DNA from: Umezawaea tangerina
Lineage (GTDB): Bacteria > Actinomycetota > Actinomycetes > Mycobacteriales > Pseudonocardiaceae
Reading direction: 5' to 3'
Assembly (NCBI RefSeq): GCF_003002815.1
Contig: NZ_PVTF01000012.1
Location: 1 to 64,000, forward strand
Length of the DNA: 64,000 bases
Each line of letters starts with the position of its first letter. Position 1 is the first letter of the stretch. Under the pieces are notes generated by a model. That model saw nothing but the letters and a program-made list of their open reading frames with translations, was not told where the DNA came from and did not search any database. Positions 61,975-64,000 of this stretch are shown here, one piece after another. The position numbers were made by a program, and so were the translations under genes.

Positions 61975-63039
61975 CCGTCCATTGTCCCTGGTGTCACCGG
62001 CACTGCTGCGCCAGCCCTCGAAAGCCCTTCCGGCGAACGCCTTCAGCCCCAGCCGCGGGGCCGCCGTGCGCGCGAACCAGGCCAGGTGGTGGCTCGCGCC
62101 GTCGTGGGCGGGGACGACCGCGCACCAGTCGTCCCGGTCGAGCAGCGCGCGGACGCGGTCGCGCCGCGCCGGCCGGTGGTGCGCGATCGTGCCCGCGACC
62201 AGGTAGCGGTCGACGGTCGGCCGCTGGTCGGCGAGGTGCCCGAGGTAGGCCTCCAGGACCTGGTCGGCGGGCGGGTAGTGGTCCAGCGTCGTGCCGACGC
62301 CCTCGCAGTCCGCCATCGCCATCAGCAGCCTGCCGGTGTGGTCGACCAGCTCGTCGTCGACGTCGGTCGCGGTGATCGCCGCGTGCAGGTGCGCCGCGGT
62401 CGCGACCTGGCCCGCGAAGTAGCCGTCGAGCCCGCCGCCGAGGGCCCGGCGCAGCAGCCACGGCCGCGCGGCCGATCCGCCGACCCGGCACAGCGACTCG
62501 ACCACGGACACCCGTCCCCAGTCCGCCACCCGGTCACCGAGCCAGAGCAGCGCCTCGACGCCGCCGTGCCGACGTTCGAGGGCGGAGGCCACCAGCGGTC
62601 CGAACGCACGGGACAGCAGGCCGGTGGTGCGGATGAGCGGGATGTCCTCCTCCGCCCACCCCGCGGCCAGCAGCGCGAGGCCGACCGCGACGGCCGACCG
62701 GTGCGTTCCGCGGCGCACCAGCCACCGGCCCGTCCCCTGGGCCACCTCCGGGTCGGCGCGCCGTGCGGCGGCGGCGACGTGGTCGTTGGGGTGGACGGGG
62801 ACGCTCAGGGGCTCAAGGGCGTCGGCCAGCGCGGGCGGATCGGTGACGTGCAGGTCGACGACCGCGGCGACGTCGGCGCCCACGAGGTGCTGCGGCACCC
62901 GTGCGGGTCTGCGGCGGACCGGCTCCACCTCGCCGGGGAACGGCTCGCCGTTGTTCGGCAGGGGGCCGTCGGGATGCAGGCGGTGCAGGCGGAGCGCGTG
63001 GTCGAAGAGGCTCGACGGACGCGCGGACGCGGCGCTCAC
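61975..63039 (-). CDS. HEAT-like hypothetical ORF continuous with era
   Basis: 355 codons in the same frame as era with no stop between. The predicted protein is helical and Ala/Leu/Arg-rich with repeated short helices (DPPALADALEPLSVPVHPND, RTTGLLSRAFGPLVASALER, VGGSAARPWLLRRALGGG), suggesting HEAT-like packing. Codon third-position bias looks coding throughout, so it is probably a true gene that has lost its stop and either fuses to Era or relies on re-initiation at the internal ATG. The GTG start at 63039 lacks a clear ribosome-binding site. Confidence 0.6.
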
Positions 63040-63129
63040 CGGCGCGCGGAGGACTCGATTCTCCCGGTCATGCCGACGATCATGACCACTGGCGCGCGCC
63101 GCCGCAAGGAACCGGTGCCCCGACGGACC

Positions 63130-63483
63130 TCAGGCCGTGTCGACGACGGTGCCCGAGGCGTCCACGCGGAAGATCGGGCCGGTCGTGGTCAGGTCGCGGA
63201 CGGCGGCGGTCGAGTCGCCGTCCACCTGGTCCGCGGCCGTCACGACGGCGGCCGCCTCCAGGCCCTCGGCACCGCTGGAGACCGCCGCCGCGACGGCCGC
63301 CTGGAGCGCGGTGAGCTTGAGCGAGGGCAGCGCGACGGTGGCCGCGGCGTAGGTGCGGCCGTCGGTGTCGCGGACCGCCGCGCCCTCGGCGGCGCCGGTG
63401 CGGGCGCGCACCGAACGGGCCAGGGTGACGATCTTGGCGTCTTCGGGGTCAAGGTCGGCCACGGTGGTCCTCGCGTTCGTCAT
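63130..63483 (-). CDS. Cytidine-deaminase-like protein (catalytic motifs absent)
   Basis: A 117-residue protein with the overall pattern of the cytidine-deaminase fold (EDAKIVTLARSVRARTGAAE, ALPSLKLTALQAAVAAAVSS). It lacks the zinc motifs HAE/CAE and PCxxC, so it is not a working deaminase. It occupies the place of the Rv2365c-type gene between era and the CorC/HlyC gene. Its role is unknown; the conserved position suggests it is maintained. Confidence 0.82.
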   Translation of the reverse strand: MTNARTTVADLDPEDAKIVTLARSVRARTGAAEGAAVRDTDGRTYAAATVALPSLKLTALQAAVAAAVSSGAEGLEAAAVVTAADQVDGDSTAAVRDLTTTGPIFRVDASGTVVDTA

Positions 63484-63610
63484 CGGCCGCCCGGTCGCGG
63501 ACCGGCACGGTGGTCAGCCTGGTGCGACCGGACGGGGACTCCCGCCCCCGGCGGGGATCCGGGTCGGTCGCGGTCGTCATGGGCGGTCCGCCGGACACCG
63601 GCGGTGCCGG

Positions 63611-64000
63611 TCAGCCACGGTGGTCCTCGCGTTCCTTCTCCTCGACCGGTTCGGGGACCGCGACCGGGCGCACCAGCACGGTGGTGATGCGCATGCGGCC
63701 GCGCTCGTCCTTGCCGCCCTCGGCGCGCATGCGCAGGCCCGCGATCTCGGCCTCGGTACCCGGCAGCGGGACGCGGCCGAGGCGTTGGGCGAGCAGGCCG
63801 CCGACGGTCTCGACCTCGTGCTCGTCCAGCTCGGTGCCGAACAGCGCGTCGAGGTCGTCGACCGGCAGGCGGGCGCTGACCCGGACGGCGCCGTCGGCTA
63901 GGTGCTCGACCGGCGGGCGGTCGTCGGTGTCGGACTCGTCGGTGATCTCGCCGACGATCTCCTCGATGATGTCCTCGATGGTCAGCAGGCCCGCGGTGCC
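63611..64000 (-). CDS. CorC/HlyC family protein, C-terminal end only (5' part outside window)
   Basis: The last 129 codons of a gene that enters from the right. The end of the second CBS domain (GLLTIEDIIEEIVGEITDE) is followed by the CorC/HlyC transporter-associated domain (ARLPVDDLDALFGTEL, VETVGGLLAQRLGRVPLPG, MRITTVLVRPV) and a polar tail with a TGA stop at 63611. Family members are membrane-anchored and linked to magnesium or cobalt efflux. It lies 127 bases upstream of the deaminase-like gene, which follows it on the same strand, as in mycobacteria. Confidence 0.88.
   Translation of the reverse strand, partial: GTAGLLTIEDIIEEIVGEITDESDTDDRPPVEHLADGAVRVSARLPVDDLDALFGTELDEHEVETVGGLLAQRLGRVPLPGTEAEIAGLRMRAEGGKDERGRMRITTVLVRPVAVPEPVEEKEREDHRG

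Overview
The window is high-GC DNA with GTG starts, GTGA/ATGA stop-start overlaps and many hairpin terminators between convergent genes, as expected for a filamentous actinomycete. Its backbone follows the order known from Mycobacterium tuberculosis (dnaG, dgt ... glyS, smtB, zur ... uppS, recO, era, a cytidine-deaminase-like gene, a CorC/HlyC gene). Together with a modular polyketide synthase and the many LuxR, TetR and two-component regulators, this suggests the order Pseudonocardiales (a Saccharothrix/Lentzea/Actinosynnema-like organism). That placement is an inference.

1-15.2 kb: end of a type I polyketide synthase locus. A PKS subunit (end of one fully reducing module plus one KS-AT-KR-ACP module) ends in a docking domain. 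It meets, tail to tail, an ABC exporter that is divergent from a histidine kinase/response regulator pair. A large ATP-binding LuxR (LAL) regulator follows. Two copies of one small CTAG-ended inverted-repeat element, in opposite orientation, bracket this block. One copy carries an extra 93-bp hairpin and supplies the TAG stop codons of both the PKS and the exporter gene.

15.3-31 kb: accessory genes, mostly enzyme plus divergent regulator: LysR with an NAD-dependent epimerase, TetR with an FAD monooxygenase, HxlR with an NmrA/QOR2-like reductase, TetR with an SDR and a hydrolase. There is also a large ATPase-LuxR regulator, a STAS plus ATPase-like protein, a HIT protein and a secreted GH19 chitinase behind DasR-type sites. 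A Crp-family regulator is followed by a nucleotide-cyclase-like protein ending in a glycine-rich, amyloid-signalling-like tail; this pair is the best candidate for an undescribed signalling system.

31-40.5 kb: tRNA-Met(CAT) and tRNA-Asn, tam, dnaG, an ECF41-type sigma factor, an XRE/DUF397 pair, a bacterial serpin, dgt and a DUF218 protein.

40.5-52.8 kb: a second exporter plus two-component operon, peptidase E, a secreted penicillin-binding-like protein, a DUF1996 protein split by a charged insert, glyS, a TPR protein, a repeat-rich non-coding stretch and a second FAD monooxygenase/TetR pair.

52.8-64 kb: smtB-zur, a UPF0718 permease with its TIGR03943 partner, a secreted GH78-like protein with a LacI-type operator, then uppS, recO and era. 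The era frame is open without a stop into a 355-codon upstream ORF. The window closes with the deaminase-like gene and the C-terminal end of a CorC/HlyC protein.
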